From Verrucomicrobiia bacterium (GTDB lineage Bacteria; Verrucomicrobiota; Verrucomicrobiia; Opitutales; Cerasicoccaceae), in NCBI GenBank assembly GCA_030432235.1, contig JAUIHT010000007.1, positions 237,782-301,781 of the forward strand: a DNA stretch of 64,000 nucleotides, given 5' to 3'. Each line of letters begins with the position of its first letter. Position 1 is the first letter of the stretch. The position numbers and the translations under genes were made by a program. This document shows positions 28,101 to 38,236 of this stretch, in pieces. The notes under the pieces were generated by a model. It made no database searches, had not been told where the DNA came from, and saw nothing but the letters and a program-made list of their open reading frames with translations.

Positions 28101-29141
28101 TTAATCAGACATCAGATCAGGATTACTCATGTGCCATGGCATAGGCTGCCTCTTCCTCAAATCAGTGGCAGAAGCACCGGTATGTGTGCGAATTGCGCGC
28201 TGCAAAGAAGACGCTTCGCCATAGTTGAGCAAATCAGCTATCTGCTTGATTTTTAGGGTTGTTTTCTTCATCAGCCAGACGGCTGCGCTCAAGCGAGCCT
28301 CTACCAGACAACGACGGTATGTCATTCCGGTCTGCTTCTTAAACAAACGACTGAAATGCGACTCGGACAGTCCTACCTCCTCGGCCAGCGTGGCTTGCTG
28401 TAGGTTAGTCCAGTAGGCATTGCGCATACGCTCGATCGCATGCTTGATTTCCCGGGAAGTCACGGCGAACTGCTCTAAAAAATAATTGGGAATCCGAGCC
28501 ACATCGATGTTCCCCGAGACATCAAAGGCAACCGACGCATCGACAATACTGAGGTGAATCGCGGACCCCAGGATGCGGCGAATATATTCCGCCAGGAAAT
28601 AGGCGACGTCTTTCGATTCACGCAACTCCGCATCCTCAGTTACCGTAAGACCTTTCATGGCCTTTTCAAGAGCGCCGGAATCCAGCGAGTACTCTTCGGA
28701 GATGGCTCCAATATGCTTTCGCCGCAGTGCTTTGCCTTTAGGGGCGCACTGTCCGACAAAAATAGCACCCACCGTCTGTGAACCTACGATAATGGGAACG
28801 ATTAAGTCCAAGACCCCCGCGTGACAGCGATGCAACAGCGGTTTCTTGGACTTAGCCGCGAGCTCCGCCCTCTGCGACTCCGTCTTAACGCACAGGTTGA
28901 AGGCAACATCGTTGGACTTCACCAGCATGCAGTAGTCAGAGCAATGCGTGCGGCGGACATAGGGTAATTCCAGCCAGTCACTTTCGACCGAAAAGTAGGC
29001 ATAATCGTAGATGCAAATATGCAATCCGGTGACTTTTTCCCAGTGCTCGCAGAAACGCTCCAGGGCCGATATCGGGGAAGGCTTGGGCATAAAGTGCCAT
29101 GATTTAAGCATGTGTTGCCATTTACTGTCCAGACGTTTCAT
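28101..29141 (-). CDS. AraC-family regulator with PocR sensory domain
   Basis: 346 residues from ATG 29141. Residues ~25-180 match the PocR ligand-binding domain: RFCEHWEKVTGLHICIYD, a Cys-rich segment with HCSDYCMLVKSN, CHAGVLDLIVPI and GAIFVGQ. The C-terminal 100 residues hold the two AraC helix-turn-helix motifs (LAEEVGLSESHFSRLFKKQTG, then IADLLNYGEASSLQRAIRTHTG). PocR domains bind small hydrocarbon derivatives. The gene is head-to-head with the FAD oxidoreductase, 35 bp apart, so a shared regulatory region is likely very compact. Confidence 0.9.
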   Translation of the reverse strand: MKRLDSKWQHMLKSWHFMPKPSPISALERFCEHWEKVTGLHICIYDYAYFSVESDWLELPYVRRTHCSDYCMLVKSNDVAFNLCVKTESQRAELAAKSKKPLLHRCHAGVLDLIVPIIVGSQTVGAIFVGQCAPKGKALRRKHIGAISEEYSLDSGALEKAMKGLTVTEDAELRESKDVAYFLAEYIRRILGSAIHLSIVDASVAFDVSGNIDVARIPNYFLEQFAVTSREIKHAIERMRNAYWTNLQQATLAEEVGLSESHFSRLFKKQTGMTYRRCLVEARLSAAVWLMKKTTLKIKQIADLLNYGEASSLQRAIRTHTGASATDLRKRQPMPWHMSNPDLMSD

Positions 29142-29176
29142 GGGACAATAGACTGGTATCTCCTTTGCCAAATAAC

Positions 29177-31051
29177 ATGACAGACTCGACTTTTAAACAG
29201 GGCCACTACGACGTATGCGTTGTCGGTGGCGGCTTATCCGGCCTCTGCGCTGCGATTGCCAGCGCGCGTCAGGGCGCCAAAACCGTGCTGGTGCACGAAC
29301 GTCCGGTGTTGGGCGGAAATGCATCCTCCGAGGTGCGCATGTGGGTATGCGGCGCGGAAGGCAAAAACCTCAAGGAAACTGGCATACTTGAAGAAATCCA
29401 ATTGGAGAATGCCTATCGTAATCCCACTTTAAATTATACTATCTGGGACCGGATCCTCTACGAGAAAGCAAGCTTTCAACCGAACCTGACCCTGCTCCTG
29501 AACACTTCCTGCACCAATTGCTTTGCCACAGGCAGTCGGGAGTCCAGGCGCATCAGCCACATTCACTGCTGGCAGATGGCCACCCAGACCTGGCATGCCA
29601 TCGAAGCCTCCATTTTCATCGATTGCAGCGGGGACAGTATCCTCGCGCCAGGCAGCGGAGCGGACTTCCGGATGGGCCGGGAGGCCCGCTCCGAGTACGA
29701 CGAGCCCATTGCGCCCTCCCGAGCAGACAAGAAAACGATGGGCAACTCCCTCTTGATACAAACCCGCCGCACCGACAAACCGCATCCTTTCATTGCTCCG
29801 GAGTGGGCCTACAAATTCGACGACCCGGAGGAAATCCCCTTTCGCATGAAAGGCGTCAGCGGGGCCAACTTCTGGTGGATCGAACTTGGCGGCTTGAACA
29901 ACACCATTTACGAGGCGGACAAGATCCAACACGAATTGATGAAGACCGCGTGGGGCGTCTGGGATTACATCAAGAATCGCTCTGCCCACAAGGATGAGGC
30001 CGAGTGCTGGGATCTGGAATGGCTCGGTGCCCTGCCTGGTAAACGCGAGTCGCGCCGCTATCTCGGAGATAAGGTGCTCACTCAGCACGACATCGAAGGC
30101 CGCGGGCAGTTCGCTGACACCATTGCCTATGGCGGTTGGCCCATGGATGATCATCACCCGGCAGGCTTGCTTTACCCGGGCATGGCGACCATTTTCCATG
30201 ACGCCCCCAGCCCCTACGGTATTCCTTACCGTTGCCTGTATTCTAGAAACGTCACCAACCTGATGTTCGCCGGCAGAAACATCTCAGCCACACACACGGC
30301 GTTGTCTTCCACGCGCGTGATGGGCACCTGCTCCCTGCTGGGGCAGGCAGCGGGCACGGCTGCCGCCATGGCTTGCACCAAAGGAGTTTCTCCCAGCACC
30401 ATTGGGACTGACTTTATCGCGCAGCTTCAGCAGCAGTTGATGTCCAACGACTGCTACCTGCCAAGCTTTGCGCGAGAGGTGGACGGATTGACACAGGAAG
30501 CCACCCGCGACGCCACGAGCACTCTGAACAACGGGCACGACCGTCCTATCGGCGAGGCAAGCAACTGCTACGAAGGTGAGTTGGGCAAAAGCATCACCTT
30601 CAAGTGGCCAACACGACGCAAAATCGGCGGACTCCGCTTAACCTTGGACAGCAACCTAAACAACAGCAAGCGCATGCCCTGCTCCTATCCGCAGAACTGC
30701 GTCTCGCGCGTCCCCAAAACCTTGCTGCGCGCCTTCCGTGTCGAATGCCTCGACGAAGGCGGACAATGGAAAACAACCTACCGGGAGGGCCACAATTACC
30801 AGCGACAACTGTCCATCCCGCTCCATGTGGAAACGAATGCCCTGCGCCTGGTCCCCGAAGAAACCTGGGGGAGTGAGAGCGTACGCCTTTTTTCCTGCGA
30901 ACCCCAAAGCCTCCACCACCCCGGCATCCCTGTGCCACCTGTGGGCATTACTTGGTCGGAATATCAGAAGTCGATACCGGATGACGATTTGCAGGCACCC
31001 GACTCCGGCCTGGAGTCCGAACATCGCAAAATGACACTGGGCTCAGCCTGA
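29177..31051 (+). CDS. FAD-dependent oxidoreductase (FAD_oxidored type)
   Basis: 624 residues from ATG 29177 (MTDSTFKQGHYDVCVVGGG). The dinucleotide-binding fold is GGGLSGLCAAIASARQGAK, followed by ERPVLGGNASSEVRMW, typical of the FAD_oxidored family; FIDCSGDS and NLMFAGRNISATHTALSSTRVMGTC are later FAD contacts. The last ~170 residues are a beta domain resembling F5/8-type sugar-binding folds. No signal peptide. Members are common in polysaccharide loci of PVC bacteria, with unknown substrates. Divergent from the PocR-AraC regulator. Confidence 0.88.
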   Translation: MTDSTFKQGHYDVCVVGGGLSGLCAAIASARQGAKTVLVHERPVLGGNASSEVRMWVCGAEGKNLKETGILEEIQLENAYRNPTLNYTIWDRILYEKASFQPNLTLLLNTSCTNCFATGSRESRRISHIHCWQMATQTWHAIEASIFIDCSGDSILAPGSGADFRMGREARSEYDEPIAPSRADKKTMGNSLLIQTRRTDKPHPFIAPEWAYKFDDPEEIPFRMKGVSGANFWWIELGGLNNTIYEADKIQHELMKTAWGVWDYIKNRSAHKDEAECWDLEWLGALPGKRESRRYLGDKVLTQHDIEGRGQFADTIAYGGWPMDDHHPAGLLYPGMATIFHDAPSPYGIPYRCLYSRNVTNLMFAGRNISATHTALSSTRVMGTCSLLGQAAGTAAAMACTKGVSPSTIGTDFIAQLQQQLMSNDCYLPSFAREVDGLTQEATRDATSTLNNGHDRPIGEASNCYEGELGKSITFKWPTRRKIGGLRLTLDSNLNNSKRMPCSYPQNCVSRVPKTLLRAFRVECLDEGGQWKTTYREGHNYQRQLSIPLHVETNALRLVPEETWGSESVRLFSCEPQSLHHPGIPVPPVGITWSEYQKSIPDDDLQAPDSGLESEHRKMTLGSA

Positions 31052-31638
31052 TTCAGAAAAACTTGTCCAGTTGCGCAATTCTGACCGAGTGCCTTACTTA
31101 GCGCCTAGCAATGGAACCCAAGGCTGCAACTGGCACATGCAAAAAGAAATGCGTTTCATAACTAGAAAGCAATTCCATTACGTTACTATTACGACACGCT
31201 TGATTATGATTGGCCTGTAGATTATTGTTCTAACATTAGGAGTCTGCAGGTCGACTACAAGAATGCGGTAGTCTAAAACCGTACATTTGGAATCGTAGCA
31301 AAGTTCCTTAGTCAAAGCATCTATCACTTCCGATGTACACGGCTACTGACTATCTTCTTAGCTAGATAGGATTTGGAGAAAACTTGAGGGGCGAAGAACT
31401 CGCGCAATTCCAAGGAAAAAAAACCGGTGAGGCGGCTTTCTTCAGTGGGCTCAATTGAACCCGATGTGCTGTTCGAGCAGCGCATGGAGGAGCTGGGTAC
31501 GTTCCGGGAGGGTCTCCAGATTGGTGCCCTTGAGTGCCTCTGTGAAGGCATTTCCAGTGACCAAACATTGCGTGCGCTGAAGTCCTTGAAGGGCGGTTCA
31601 CGCCATGCCAGCTTGCTCCCTATAAAACAGATGCGCAG
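31052..31638. other. 587-bp gap with possible gene remnant
   Basis: No intact gene. On the minus strand 31451-31597 is open for 48 codons plus stop, with no start codon after the preceding stop, reading LVTGNAFTEALKGTNLETLP near the middle. It looks like the last part of a decayed gene rather than random sequence, but I cannot name the family. It directly follows the lyase operon on the same strand. The rest (31052-31320) is AT-rich with nothing recognised. Confidence 0.35.
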
Positions 31639-32580
31639 TTACGATTTATTTTCGTAAGCCTCAGGCAAAATCGCTTTTAGGTAGCCAATGGCTTCGAGAC
31701 TGGCCAACATTGAGCGAACCTCTGACTGTGGCAGGTTCATGAGTGGCAAACGAAGCGGGCCACAGCTCATACCTACACTCGCCATCATCGCCTTGAGTGC
31801 CGATAGGCCACCATGGTTAATAATCACACGGATCCCTTCGGTCGCCAGCTGCTGTTTTTGAACCGCTTTCTGAAAATCACCTTTCGCATAAGCGTACTGG
31901 ATATCCCGATAAAGTCTCGTTGCAAAATTGTAGGTGCTGCCGACGGCGCAATCAGAACCGGCACGCAAAGCTTCCAGCAGCAACTCGTCGCGTCCGAAAA
32001 AGATATCCCAACGCCCCTGGGCAATTTCACGACAGAGACGGTAATCATCCACATCTTCATGCGTGAATTTAATCCCCGCAAAGGTTGCTATCTCCTCCGC
32101 CATGCAAACAAGCGCGTCACTGGCCTTCACCTTGGACACTCGTGCCATTGATGGCATATGGTAATAGTAGAAGGGAGTTTCCGAGGCAGCGTTGGCAATC
32201 TGTGAGCAATAGCGGCTCAGTGTCCGTGCGCTATCAGCCTCAAAAAAGCAGGGGCCGATGCTGGCGATGCCATCCACTCCGATTCGTTGTGCGTGTTCTG
32301 CCAAAAGCTGGGCATCCTTGGTGCAATTCTGTCCAACATGTACTATGAGTTGCAGCGCTCCTGAGGCCTCTTTCCAGGCTTCGGCCAAACGCATGCGCTC
32401 ATCCATGGTGAGGGACATACCCTCACCCGTAGTACCGCAAACGAAGACGCCATGAACACCTTGCCCCTCCAGAAGGCGCGCCATGGGTTTCACTTGCTCA
32501 AAGGCAATTTCGCCCGAGGTATCCATCGGCGTGAATGGCGCGGATACGAACCGGAAGGGGGTCACAGTGGAAGTACTCAT
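31639..32580 (-). CDS. N-acetylneuraminate lyase-like aldolase (DHDPS/NAL superfamily)
   Basis: 313 residues, cytoplasmic. Motifs: GTTGEG (substrate carboxylate loop), YYYHMPS with Tyr140 at the catalytic position, and GIKFTHED with Schiff-base Lys171. Spacing and the GIKFT sequence fit N-acetylneuraminate lyases better than dihydrodipicolinate synthases, but other aldolases of 2-keto-3-deoxy sugar acids share them. Its position 20 bp after a sialidase-like gene supports a sialic-acid role, cleaving Neu5Ac to N-acetylmannosamine and pyruvate. nanE and nanK, needed downstream, are not in the window. Confidence 0.82.
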   Translation of the reverse strand: MSTSTVTPFRFVSAPFTPMDTSGEIAFEQVKPMARLLEGQGVHGVFVCGTTGEGMSLTMDERMRLAEAWKEASGALQLIVHVGQNCTKDAQLLAEHAQRIGVDGIASIGPCFFEADSARTLSRYCSQIANAASETPFYYYHMPSMARVSKVKASDALVCMAEEIATFAGIKFTHEDVDDYRLCREIAQGRWDIFFGRDELLLEALRAGSDCAVGSTYNFATRLYRDIQYAYAKGDFQKAVQKQQLATEGIRVIINHGGLSALKAMMASVGMSCGPLRLPLMNLPQSEVRSMLASLEAIGYLKAILPEAYENKS

Positions 32581-32586
32581 TGTAAT

Positions 32587-32600
32587 AAAAAAACGGTTAC
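32587..32600 (-). promoter_or_regulatory. Repeated motif GGTAACCGTTTTTT before the lyase gene
   Basis: The minus strand reads GGTAACCGTTTTTT here, and the same 14 bases occur on the minus strand at about 18571-18584, upstream of the secreted gene at 18703. The core AACCGTTT fits the AAnCGnTT half-sites of LacI operators. In this position it overlaps the sialidase stop and lies 7 bp before the lyase start. Two copies 14 kb apart in the same island may be chance. Confidence 0.25.
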
Positions 32601-33710
32601 CTATTCCGACGCCTCTTCCAGAAGCCAGGGCAGGTTAAAGCGGGCAAAGGTCAGGCCCTCGTTGTCTTCATACAGGCACGCCACACTTCCGTCTTTCAGA
32701 ACCGCCATGTCCGAGTAGGCACTCGGGCCGGAAGTAAGGCAACGCACCACGGGCCAAGTCTGCCCGTCATCAAAACTAACCGCAACTGACAACGCCTCGC
32801 GCGTGCTGAAAGCGTTCGAATGCGGCACTTCGGGATTCAATGTACGGCTGCACGGTATGGAGAAAAGCAAGACACCCTCGGGATGTCGAATCATCCCTCC
32901 CATACAGACGGGTTCGTGCAAATCGGCATGAAAGGCTGGAGGCGTCCATGCGGTCGCACCGTCATGGCTGGTTGTCATCAACCGTAGACGCCGAGGTGAT
33001 TCGCTGCGCACATTGAGCAAAACACCGCCATCGTCTTTCTCGGCCACGACGCATTCGCTGGGATTCACCCAGTCCTCCGTATTCGGGATGGCGATTTCGC
33101 CGGCATGCCAGGTTGCGCCATGGTCATCACTATAAATAACCGCTGAACATGACGGCCAATGCTCCGTACCCGACGCTCCCCCGGTACTCAACCATACCGG
33201 CACCAGCAGACGCCCCGAGCGCATTTGAATGCCATGTCCCGGACCCGTCGCGAGCACTTTCCACGTAAAGGCCGTATGAAAATCGCCAAAGGTTCGTGTG
33301 ATTTCAACCGGCTTTGAGAAAGTAACGCCTCCGTCAGCGCTTACACAGTGGAAACAACGCGCATAGTTTATACAAAAAACCAGATGCAGAGCACCTGTCC
33401 TTTCATTGACAATCAAGACCGGGTTACTGGTGGTCGAACCTGCGAACTCAGCCATGGGCGCAATCGACATCGGTTCGCTCCAACTCGCACCGCTATCGGT
33501 ACTCCGACTTACGAATAGCTCAATGTCGCCCCAATCGGAAATGCCGTTTCGCCGGGCTTCACAGCAAGCGACAAGTATCCCATCAGGGCATGCCACCAGC
33601 GCGGGTATGCGGTAATTGGCAATGTCCAGCGCACCGTTGCGCAGGAACGAAGCCTGTTCGATGAAGGGTGTGCCGACAAGGCGCACACTCGTTAGTGTAG
33701 ATCTTGGCAT
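32601..33710 (-). CDS. Sialidase-like (BNR/Asp-box, GH33-type) protein
   Basis: 369 residues from ATG 33710. Six-bladed propeller signatures: YRIPAL with Arg34 of the arginine triad, and Asp boxes [16 protein letters not shown] and [13 protein letters not shown] and the SAYSDMAVL segment sit where later triad and Tyr residues are expected. No signal peptide is visible, unusual for an enzyme acting on polymers, so an imported sialoside or a different glycoside may be the substrate. The start overlaps the stop of the GH42-like gene region (stop 33713), and the lyase follows 20 bp downstream. Confidence 0.82.
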   Translation of the reverse strand: MPRSTLTSVRLVGTPFIEQASFLRNGALDIANYRIPALVACPDGILVACCEARRNGISDWGDIELFVSRSTDSGASWSEPMSIAPMAEFAGSTTSNPVLIVNERTGALHLVFCINYARCFHCVSADGGVTFSKPVEITRTFGDFHTAFTWKVLATGPGHGIQMRSGRLLVPVWLSTGGASGTEHWPSCSAVIYSDDHGATWHAGEIAIPNTEDWVNPSECVVAEKDDGGVLLNVRSESPRRLRLMTTSHDGATAWTPPAFHADLHEPVCMGGMIRHPEGVLLFSIPCSRTLNPEVPHSNAFSTREALSVAVSFDDGQTWPVVRCLTSGPSAYSDMAVLKDGSVACLYEDNEGLTFARFNLPWLLEEASE

Positions 33711-33712
33711 AA

Positions 33713-36475
33713 TTACCACTCGATTAGGTAGAGGCCAGCAGTGGAGCGTCCCTCGATTCCAACGACCGAAAATATATCTGTATCCTGTCCGACCAGCTCA
33801 CCGGACCAGGCATCGACAATCCTGGCCGCCTTTCTGGGCAGAGAAACCGTGGCGTCGCCACCCATTTGCCGCCACACACTCACCGATGTCGCATTAGCAA
33901 AAGAAGAGGTACCGTCCCGTGTATAACGGTGCACCCCAGCTTCGTCATAAATCAGAGAAAGTAACGGTCGGGTTAGCTGAGGTGTACCCAGCCAGTAATC
34001 CGTTATCGGGCCGTTGTCAGTTTGGCGCAAGGTGGATGCCACCGCAACCGCACCGTCGCGGTATCGGGCCACCACACTGCTCTGACCATCCGTCACACAA
34101 ATTCTGGGAAGAATACCGTCCAGGGGAGCCGGCAATGACTCCGTGTGCCCCTTATTCTGCAAAGTGATCGCACCAACGGTTTTCCCTGCTTCTACCTCAT
34201 ACTCAGGGCCGCTCCTCCCCACCCGTGGAGTTGAAGTCCAATTACTACCGTCAACCAATCCAGCACCGTATCCCCAGACAAGCGTAGCTGATGTACCGGC
34301 CAGTTTCTCCGCTAACTCGTCCGCATCCGATACTGGATTGAGAAGGATGATGACCTTGTATTTCCCCTTCAAAACTTCCTCGATATCGGTGGCCAGAAAA
34401 GCCTCCCAGGCCGCACCCGACTCGTCCATTTCGTAGGCAAGAGTCTGGTAAAGGCTCTGACCATAACCGGAGCTTTGAGGCCCAGTGAAAAATACGCTAT
34501 GTTCATCCAAAATAACCGCAACTTCGGCCACACTGGCTTGTGAATGGGATCGTTGCCATTCCCGGACGCTCTCCACCCGACTGACAAACTCACCCCATTC
34601 AGGAAAAGTATACCAGCCACGGCCAAAGTCATACCACCAACCAGCCAAGCCTCCTGTACAAATCCGGGAAAAATCCCGCCAATAACTAGTCACGGCGCTG
34701 GCCGCATCATAGACGCCCCCTTCGTGGTGGGCCATGACTGGCGTTTTAGATTGGTCATTCAAGTGCGTTGGCAGATCGCATTCCACTACATAGAGTTTTC
34801 CCGCAGCTTGAACCGACCCAATGGCATTCCCTAAGGCCATGCCACGACGCCGGTCATGATATCCGTAGGGATAGGCAAAGAAATCGATCGCATCGGATTT
34901 CAAGAGTCTGCCCAAACCGAAGTGCCCCGAATCCAGGGAGTGATAGGGAGCCGCCGCAAGGTGTGATGCAAAGTAGCCGTAGAAAAAACCAACCAACCAT
35001 TTTCCCTTAGATTCCTCTTTAAATAACCGGGCAAAATGCTCGATTAACTCAGTGGTGCGCCAAGTAACAAAACGATAATAATCAGTCACGGAGACCGGAT
35101 AGTCTGGGCCTGTAAACGAACCCCAACCACTTGTCAGGCGCGAGTCGCGGTCAGGAATCTTAATATCCTGCCAATCGGCATACGATGTCCCCCAAGCAGC
35201 ATTGAGAGCACTCAGACTTCCATAGCGCCCCTGAAGCCAAGTCTGGAAATCGTGCGCCGAAGGCTCCGAAAAATCGCCGAACCTGCCACCGTGATAGCCA
35301 TACCCATTCCACTCTCCCCCATTGCCATAGCCAACACTTACCCCAAAGACACGATCCGCATAAGCGCTGCTCAGGATGCGTGACGCAGCTTCCCGCATAA
35401 TGAGATCCTGTTGTTCCAGCCATACTTTGGACGACAAGCTGGGCCGTGGCCAACCCTCCTGATCTCCGGACGGATGTGGCGTGTGATCAGTACCGTCGTC
35501 ATAGATGATTGTCTGGCCTGGGAAGTAGTCCGGCCAATCCTTCGGCGTATGCAGCCACCAAAAGACATAAATCAGCGCCTGTGGGTCGTTGCCCACGATG
35601 GACGATACAATTTCGTTCATTCGCCTTTCAAACCGTTCTGGATCCAGTTGGCCGTTGTGCCAGAGAGACCAAGGCTGAAATACAATGCGGTAGAGATGCC
35701 GACCCTGTGTGGAGAAATCATGAACAGTCGAAGGAACCGTGCCCCAATTCCATGCGATATAGGCGAAATTTGACGGCTCGTAGCGGCTGTTAACCACCAA
35801 CATTGGCACGCCTTCATGCTGACGCACCGTTGCCTGTGGCGGCGGAAGCGGAGCGCTTCTCTCCGGAGCATAGGGAATGTAGCTGACAGTCGTTTCAACC
35901 ATCGGCCCCACCTGGTTACCACTCCGCCATGGCATAACGGCTTCGCCCTCGGAATCACTTGCGGAGACTTCAAAGCCAATCGTCCCCATGCCGAAACCAA
36001 TTGTCCGCGCGACAAGCTTATCCCACATGGCCTTGGACAGCGAAAAGGGAAGCGAAACGTCTATCGTGCGCCGAGGCGGAATGGAGAAGGTACCCTGGAG
36101 GGGCTCACCAGGCATCATTTCATGTGCTAAGCCGGTATCATCGGGCATGAGCGCGGCAACGTTCAGTACGATATCGATTGGAGTGTACTGCGGGTTCGAC
36201 AAGCGCAGGTAAAACACTCCCGATTCCCTAGTCATTTCACGCAATACTTCTTGGCCATCTACCCCTTGAAAAACGACTGCCTTACTGGATGCATGTGAGC
36301 CAATAATCGGCTTGGGCACGCCCAGCGTTGGCTCGCCCCAGACCAAGCCCAACTCAGTCTTATCATGCTGCTGGAATACCGGGCCTTGGCCGCCCGTCTC
36401 AGGTTTAAAGTATCCAATCATATATGCCCCTATGGCAATAATTATTATAATTAAAATATAATATATAGACTTCAT
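33713..36475 (-). CDS. Membrane-anchored GH42-like (clan GH-A) glycosidase
   Basis: 920 residues from ATG 36475 ([20 protein letters not shown]), an uncleaved-looking N-terminal anchor. Two beta domains precede a TIM barrel. Candidate acid/base is Glu388 (GNGGEWNGY) and nucleophile Glu565 (YVVECD), 177 residues apart, almost identical to the spacing in the three secreted paralogs at 48-62 kb. [20 protein letters not shown] is a GH42 signature. A trimerisation-like Rossmann region follows ([27 protein letters not shown]). The acid/base context differs from the usual NE, so substrate and mechanism are open. Co-transcribed with the sialidase-like gene. Confidence 0.78.
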   Translation of the reverse strand: MKSIYYILIIIIIAIGAYMIGYFKPETGGQGPVFQQHDKTELGLVWGEPTLGVPKPIIGSHASSKAVVFQGVDGQEVLREMTRESGVFYLRLSNPQYTPIDIVLNVAALMPDDTGLAHEMMPGEPLQGTFSIPPRRTIDVSLPFSLSKAMWDKLVARTIGFGMGTIGFEVSASDSEGEAVMPWRSGNQVGPMVETTVSYIPYAPERSAPLPPPQATVRQHEGVPMLVVNSRYEPSNFAYIAWNWGTVPSTVHDFSTQGRHLYRIVFQPWSLWHNGQLDPERFERRMNEIVSSIVGNDPQALIYVFWWLHTPKDWPDYFPGQTIIYDDGTDHTPHPSGDQEGWPRPSLSSKVWLEQQDLIMREAASRILSSAYADRVFGVSVGYGNGGEWNGYGYHGGRFGDFSEPSAHDFQTWLQGRYGSLSALNAAWGTSYADWQDIKIPDRDSRLTSGWGSFTGPDYPVSVTDYYRFVTWRTTELIEHFARLFKEESKGKWLVGFFYGYFASHLAAAPYHSLDSGHFGLGRLLKSDAIDFFAYPYGYHDRRRGMALGNAIGSVQAAGKLYVVECDLPTHLNDQSKTPVMAHHEGGVYDAASAVTSYWRDFSRICTGGLAGWWYDFGRGWYTFPEWGEFVSRVESVREWQRSHSQASVAEVAVILDEHSVFFTGPQSSGYGQSLYQTLAYEMDESGAAWEAFLATDIEEVLKGKYKVIILLNPVSDADELAEKLAGTSATLVWGYGAGLVDGSNWTSTPRVGRSGPEYEVEAGKTVGAITLQNKGHTESLPAPLDGILPRICVTDGQSSVVARYRDGAVAVASTLRQTDNGPITDYWLGTPQLTRPLLSLIYDEAGVHRYTRDGTSSFANATSVSVWRQMGGDATVSLPRKAARIVDAWSGELVGQDTDIFSVVGIEGRSTAGLYLIEW

Positions 36476-36530
36476 TGAATTCAGCACCTACACGACCTGA
36501 CACTAACGGTCTAGCGAGTGCCAGGTAAGT

Positions 36531-37217
36531 TCATGGCGACCATACGTCCTTTTCTCCTCCAATATGATAGGGAGCCTGCCCAAGCCTTTCCACACCCTCC
36601 CACCGGCTAACGTGGCCGTCGACCCAGAGCAAGTTCGAGCCTCCGGGATGTTTATCCCCCTGAAAAGCGACGGAAGACTTATTCATGAATGCGCAAGTCG
36701 AAGTCGCCCCCACCCCGACATCACCGACCAGCAGTGTGTTCGCCGGATCGATAACGGTGGACAACGTCACTGTCTGCCCGGGAATCACCGGATTGTTCGG
36801 ATTGTACTGATAGCGTCCCAACTGATCATTCATCCCGTAGTTCGGCAAGATATCGGCAATGGAAACCGAGAGCCGCTCAATCGCAATCTCGGTAGTAGCT
36901 GGGCACTGCATGCATGGCAGCGGAAACAGATTGGGGTTCGGTGCTTCAAGGTAACCGGCAATCACCTTCCACCACTGAACCCATGCAGTTCCCTGCTCGT
37001 TACGCACCATCAAATCCGGAAACTGCCCGTCGTGGTCCTGGGCATAGGCCATAATGCCTCCATGAATCTGGCGCAGATTGCTCGTACATGTAGTGGCATC
37101 CGCATACAGGCGCACCTTGGTGGTGGTCATGATCAGGATTGCAACGAGAATCGCAATGATAGCTATCCCCGCCAGAAGCTCCACCAGGCTAAAGCCTGCT
37201 CTGTTAGGACCTTTCAC
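36531..37217 (-). CDS. Pseudopilin-like protein with H-X9-DG motif
   Basis: 228 residues from GTG 37217 (no ATG in frame). Prepilin N-terminus GFSLVELLAGIAIIAILVAI with Glu5 after the predicted G/F cleavage. The C-terminal half has KHPGGSNLLWVDGHVSRW: His, nine residues, Asp-Gly, the H-X9-DG signature of DUF1559-related proteins in PVC bacteria. It lies between the PEP-CTERM and GH42-like genes in one minus-strand operon. Surface location by a type II/IV-pilus-like machine is inferred. Confidence 0.87.
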   Translation of the reverse strand: MKGPNRAGFSLVELLAGIAIIAILVAILIMTTTKVRLYADATTCTSNLRQIHGGIMAYAQDHDGQFPDLMVRNEQGTAWVQWWKVIAGYLEAPNPNLFPLPCMQCPATTEIAIERLSVSIADILPNYGMNDQLGRYQYNPNNPVIPGQTVTLSTVIDPANTLLVGDVGVGATSTCAFMNKSSVAFQGDKHPGGSNLLWVDGHVSRWEGVERLGQAPYHIGGEKDVWSP

Positions 37218-37246
37218 TATGGTGAAGGTTGACGATTAACATCCTA

Positions 37247-38083
37247 TTACTTACGCCGCAAGCGCATGACAATCAGCACACCGAGAAAGCCAGCAAAGAC
37301 AAGGGAGAAGCTGGCAGGCTCCGGAATCGCGGTAGCATCCAGTGAAACGACCAATCCCTGAGCAGCACCAACACTTCCCGATGCGTTCAGTTGGTGCCAT
37401 ATGCCAACTCCTTCGACATTGGTAAAATCGGGACTTCCCCATTGAGCGCCAATAGTCGAAATGGATACAGCCGGATTAATGTTATACCAGTCCACGGACC
37501 CCATGTCGTTCAACTCGTAGTCCTGAGGCGTCGTAGCCGTAGTTAATCCATCGGACACGTAATAGGATCCGTCCACTTTGACCAGCCAGCGAATCTCCCC
37601 TGAAAGCGTGGAGGCGCCTGCTCCAGTGTGGTAAAACGTCCCGGCCATTGAAGTGACCTCGGCATCGACAACATCATAGCCATTCTGGAAATCAGCTTTG
37701 TTCCACAGATAGAGCATGGTCAGGCTCTCTCCGGCCAAGAGGCTCCCGGCAGCCGAAATCGCATCCGTACCACCATTAGACGAAAGGTTATTGGCGATAC
37801 GCCAAATAGTAACGCCACCGGAATTCTCAGAAACGATCCCGCCATAGAAAGTGCCGCTGGGCTCACCATTCGGATATGGTAGAGGGGGATTGATCGGCAC
37901 CGAATCGGTAAACGCCACCTCGCCATCGACAAGGCCGGAGGCATTGGTGTGACTAGGAACGTAACCGCTTGAGGGACCCCAGGTTACAATGGTTTGGGCA
38001 TTGGCGCCCAAGGCCATGATTACGAAACTAAGCGCACACAGAATCTTGGACGGGAGGATGTGGAGTATGGGTAGGTTTGTCAT
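37247..38083 (-). CDS. PEP-CTERM sorting domain protein
   Basis: 278 residues. Signal peptide 1-29 (ending ANA), a beta-rich domain with repeated Trp/Gly-containing strands, and the C-terminal signal IPEPASFSLVFAGFLGVLIV followed by MRLRRK. First gene of the operon PEP-CTERM, pseudopilin, GH42-like, sialidase-like, lyase; gaps are 29 bp, 55 bp, an overlap and 20 bp. Divergent from an AraC regulator across 153 bp. Confidence 0.87.
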   Translation of the reverse strand: MTNLPILHILPSKILCALSFVIMALGANAQTIVTWGPSSGYVPSHTNASGLVDGEVAFTDSVPINPPLPYPNGEPSGTFYGGIVSENSGGVTIWRIANNLSSNGGTDAISAAGSLLAGESLTMLYLWNKADFQNGYDVVDAEVTSMAGTFYHTGAGASTLSGEIRWLVKVDGSYYVSDGLTTATTPQDYELNDMGSVDWYNINPAVSISTIGAQWGSPDFTNVEGVGIWHQLNASGSVGAAQGLVVSLDATAIPEPASFSLVFAGFLGVLIVMRLRRK

Positions 38084-38236
38084 AGTGGTAATAGCTTAGC
38101 CACTATTCACTTACGATGCATACATTAAAGTTGGCTCTTTTATTGTCTTTTTGGACTGTTTTTCGTTGTTTTTTGTCGAAATCATTAACTATTGACTCTA
38201 TTATGTGCGAGTTTTCACAAAAATCACCCCACTTTA

